Below are positions 62,181 through 64,000 of a stretch of DNA of 64,000 bases, piece after piece. Source of the stretch: Vibrio breoganii (GTDB taxonomy: Bacteria; Pseudomonadota; Gammaproteobacteria; Enterobacterales; Vibrionaceae); NCBI RefSeq assembly GCF_001677275.1, contig NZ_CP016178.1:558001-622000 (forward strand), written 5' to 3'. A program made the translations under genes and the position numbers. The notes beneath the pieces were generated by a model. It was not told where the DNA came from. It worked only from the letters and a program-made list of their open reading frames with translations, and made no database searches. The first letter of the stretch is position 1, and every line of letters begins with the position of its first letter.

Positions 62181-64000
62181 ATGCGAATAGACATAGCTAA
62201 CTGCAATAACATTGACATTGCCAGCTTAGAAATCGAAAAAGGTAAACTGAACATAAAATTTGCTCCGAACGGCACAGGAAAGAGCACTATAGCCAAAGCT
62301 TTAATCTCAAATAATGATGAAGATAAGCTTTCTGAGCTGATGCCTTTTAAACTAAGAACTGACAATCCAGATGAGCTAAAGCCTCAGGTGACAGTTACAG
62401 AAGAGTTGAACACGGTAATGTGTTTTAACGAAGATTATGTTAGTCAGTTTACATTCCAGTCAGATGAACTTTTGAGTAATAGCTTCGATATATTTATTCG
62501 AAATGAAGCATATGTTGAGACTGAGAAAGAGATCGAGGATATTGTTAAAAATATCAAGATGTTGTTCTCAGATAACGTTGAGTTAGACACGTTGATTTCC
62601 AACCTTAAGGAGTTAGGAGCCGCTTTCAAGCTAACAAAAACAGGAATCTCAAAGGCCTCGACTGGTATGAAAGGCTTATCTTCTGGAAACAAAATTGAAC
62701 ATATTCCTGTTGATTTAGAGGCATATAAGCCGTTTATTAGAAGCTCTAGCAACGTAAACTGGATAGATTGGCAGACCAAGGGACAAAAGGAGTTTTCTGG
62801 GATATCAGATTGTTGCCCATTTTGCTCTAGCGACACACAGGAAAAGAAAGAGCAGATAGAAAAAGTTGGAAAGGAATATGATAAAACAGTCATCAAAAAC
62901 CTTGTTGCTATAATCGCTGTCATAGAAAAGCTAGGTGATTATCTTTCAGATGATACAAAAGAAAAGCTAACGGTAATAACCTCTCTACCTGATGGTTTAG
63001 GCAAGGAGCACGAGCAATTCTTAAGTGATATAAAAAACCAAATTGATAACCTCCTTGAGAAGCTTGAACTACTTAAAAAACTCAATGGGTTCGATTTTAA
63101 ACAAGGTGAAAAAGTTAATGAAAAGTTAAGTGATTACAAGTTAGATTTGCAATTTTTCTCCATTATCGACTCAGAAAAGACGCAAGCAGCAATTGCCTCA
63201 ATTAATGATTCTATCGATGACGTCAGCAAACAAGCAGGCAAACTTCAAGGTAAAATCAATATGCAGCGGGCAGGAATGCAAAAGCTTATTAGTAAGCATC
63301 AAACAGATATAAACAATTTCTTATCTTACGCTGGATATAAGTATGCAGTCGAAATTTCTGGTAAGGATGACCAATCGCAGTTAAAACTTCGACATATAGA
63401 TTACAATGATTTTGTTAGTGGAGGTGATCAACACCTAAGCTTTGGTGAAAGGAATGCCTTTGCAATCATCTTATTTATGTATGAATGTTTAGCTAAAAAA
63501 CCAGACTTAATTGTATTGGATGATCCCATCTCATCTTTTGATAAAAACAAGAAGTACGCAATATTAGAGATGTTGTTCCGTAGGAAGTCAAGAGAGTGCT
63601 TACAAGGTGACACAGTCCTGATGCTAACGCATGATGTTGAGCCAATTATTGATACCGTCAAAGCTGTTTCTGATCAGTTTAATAATACAGTGAGCGCATC
63701 TTTTTTAAAGTTCACTCAAGGGGAATTATACGAACAATCAATAACAAAGGCTGATATCAAGACCTTTTCTCAGATCTGTAGTGGGGTCATGGATAAAGAG
63801 TGTGATGTAATCCTCAAGCTCATTTATCTTCGAAGAAATTATGAAATTTTGGATGACAAAGAAGATGCTTATCAAGTGCTTTCGAACTTGTTCCACCTGA
63901 GAGAGGTTCCTGTTGATACAAGGGAGCCTATCGTTGGTGAAGAGTACCCTGAAATGGATGCAGAGAAGTTTGATCTAGGCTGCTCGACTATTGCAAATAG
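62181..64000 (+). CDS. AAA/ABC-type ATPase with CxxC hook, partial (right edge)
   Basis: The frame is open from the ATG at 62181 (AAGGGA seven bases before it) to the window end, at least 606 residues. Walker A APNGTGKST at 28-36; a central helical, probably coiled-coil region with CCPFC at 211-215 (zinc-hook-like); ABC signature LSFGE at 419-423; Walker B LIVLDDPISSFD starting at 443; H-loop LTHD at 482-485. This layout (early Walker A, hook, LSxGE, LDDPISSxD) is that of the AAA_13 group, which includes the anticodon nucleases PrrC and RloC and many phage-defence ATPases. The C-terminal effector part is not complete. I see no assignable nuclease motif in the part available. Confidence 0.85.
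   Translation, partial: MRIDIANCNNIDIASLEIEKGKLNIKFAPNGTGKSTIAKALISNNDEDKLSELMPFKLRTDNPDELKPQVTVTEELNTVMCFNEDYVSQFTFQSDELLSNSFDIFIRNEAYVETEKEIEDIVKNIKMLFSDNVELDTLISNLKELGAAFKLTKTGISKASTGMKGLSSGNKIEHIPVDLEAYKPFIRSSSNVNWIDWQTKGQKEFSGISDCCPFCSSDTQEKKEQIEKVGKEYDKTVIKNLVAIIAVIEKLGDYLSDDTKEKLTVITSLPDGLGKEHEQFLSDIKNQIDNLLEKLELLKKLNGFDFKQGEKVNEKLSDYKLDLQFFSIIDSEKTQAAIASINDSIDDVSKQAGKLQGKINMQRAGMQKLISKHQTDINNFLSYAGYKYAVEISGKDDQSQLKLRHIDYNDFVSGGDQHLSFGERNAFAIILFMYECLAKKPDLIVLDDPISSFDKNKKYAILEMLFRRKSRECLQGDTVLMLTHDVEPIIDTVKAVSDQFNNTVSASFLKFTQGELYEQSITKADIKTFSQICSGVMDKECDVILKLIYLRRNYEILDDKEDAYQVLSNLFHLREVPVDTREPIVGEEYPEMDAEKFDLGCSTIAN

Overview
The window reads as chromosomal DNA of a marine gamma-proteobacterium, most likely a Vibrio. 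The reasons are an add gene preceded by a V. vulnificus-type adenine riboswitch, a nirB-nirD-nirC-cobA operon with FNR and NarL/P sites spaced as in enterobacteria, a scr sucrose operon, a seven-gene moxR/bat operon, and two promoters that combine sigma-54 elements with SypG-like enhancer boxes. Base composition is moderate except for one GC-richer patch at about 46.2-47.1 kb. Species cannot be fixed from the sequence alone.

Layout. 1-5.2 kb: partial CPA2 antiporter, divergent PdxY-like kinase, DUF1254/DUF1214 exported protein with a divergent LysR regulator, LysE exporter and YajD-like HNH protein. 5.4-5.7 kb: a dispersed palindromic element and a 7-bp tandem array. 5.8-9.7 kb: add with its riboswitch, then an NSS sodium symporter gene split by an IS3-family element. 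10.2-15 kb: assimilatory nitrite reduction (nirBDC) and siroheme synthesis (cobA). 15-23.3 kb: a membrane protein, a LruC/GEVED surface protein with a lipoprotein, a three-gene exopolysaccharide operon and a CatB/Vat-like acetyltransferase. 23.5-29.9 kb: bat operon. 30.2-32.5 kb: two tandem DUF1254/DUF1214 genes, paralogous to the one at 1.8 kb.

32.6-40 kb is IS-rich: a 5'-truncated NhaC antiporter ends at an IS3-family element, a GNAT gene is split by an ISAs1-type element, a TetR gene and a DsbA-like gene share an operator, and a second copy of the first IS follows. 40-44.9 kb holds small regulators, acetyltransferase and transport genes, including a bcr-like pump with a divergent MarR repressor. 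45-49.9 kb is a mosaic of debris: an IS fragment, a D-aminoacylase fragment, a GC-richer class A beta-lactamase-like gene, an M19-type dipeptidase, an ORF-less group II intron and a hydrolase remnant. 50-56.8 kb is a complete sucrose locus (porin, scrR, scrA, scrK, scrB) with three matching operators. 56.9-58.8 kb has an IS903-like element and a collapsed group II intron. 58.9-61.5 kb has an esterase with a divergent LysR gene. The window ends inside an AAA/ABC-type ATPase with a CxxC hook, possibly the start of a defence locus.

The signals I rate most interesting are the shared sigma-54/SypG-like promoter module linking the exopolysaccharide operon to the LruC protein operon; the D-aminoacylase/beta-lactamase-like/M19 patch whose two intact enzymes lack textbook catalytic residues; the ATPase at the right edge; and the intron with a matching unoccupied target site 3.7 kb away. 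Three loci are broken by IS elements (two of them sodium-coupled transporters), and two apparently identical IS copies in direct orientation bracket 31 kb, so the region looks genomically unstable.
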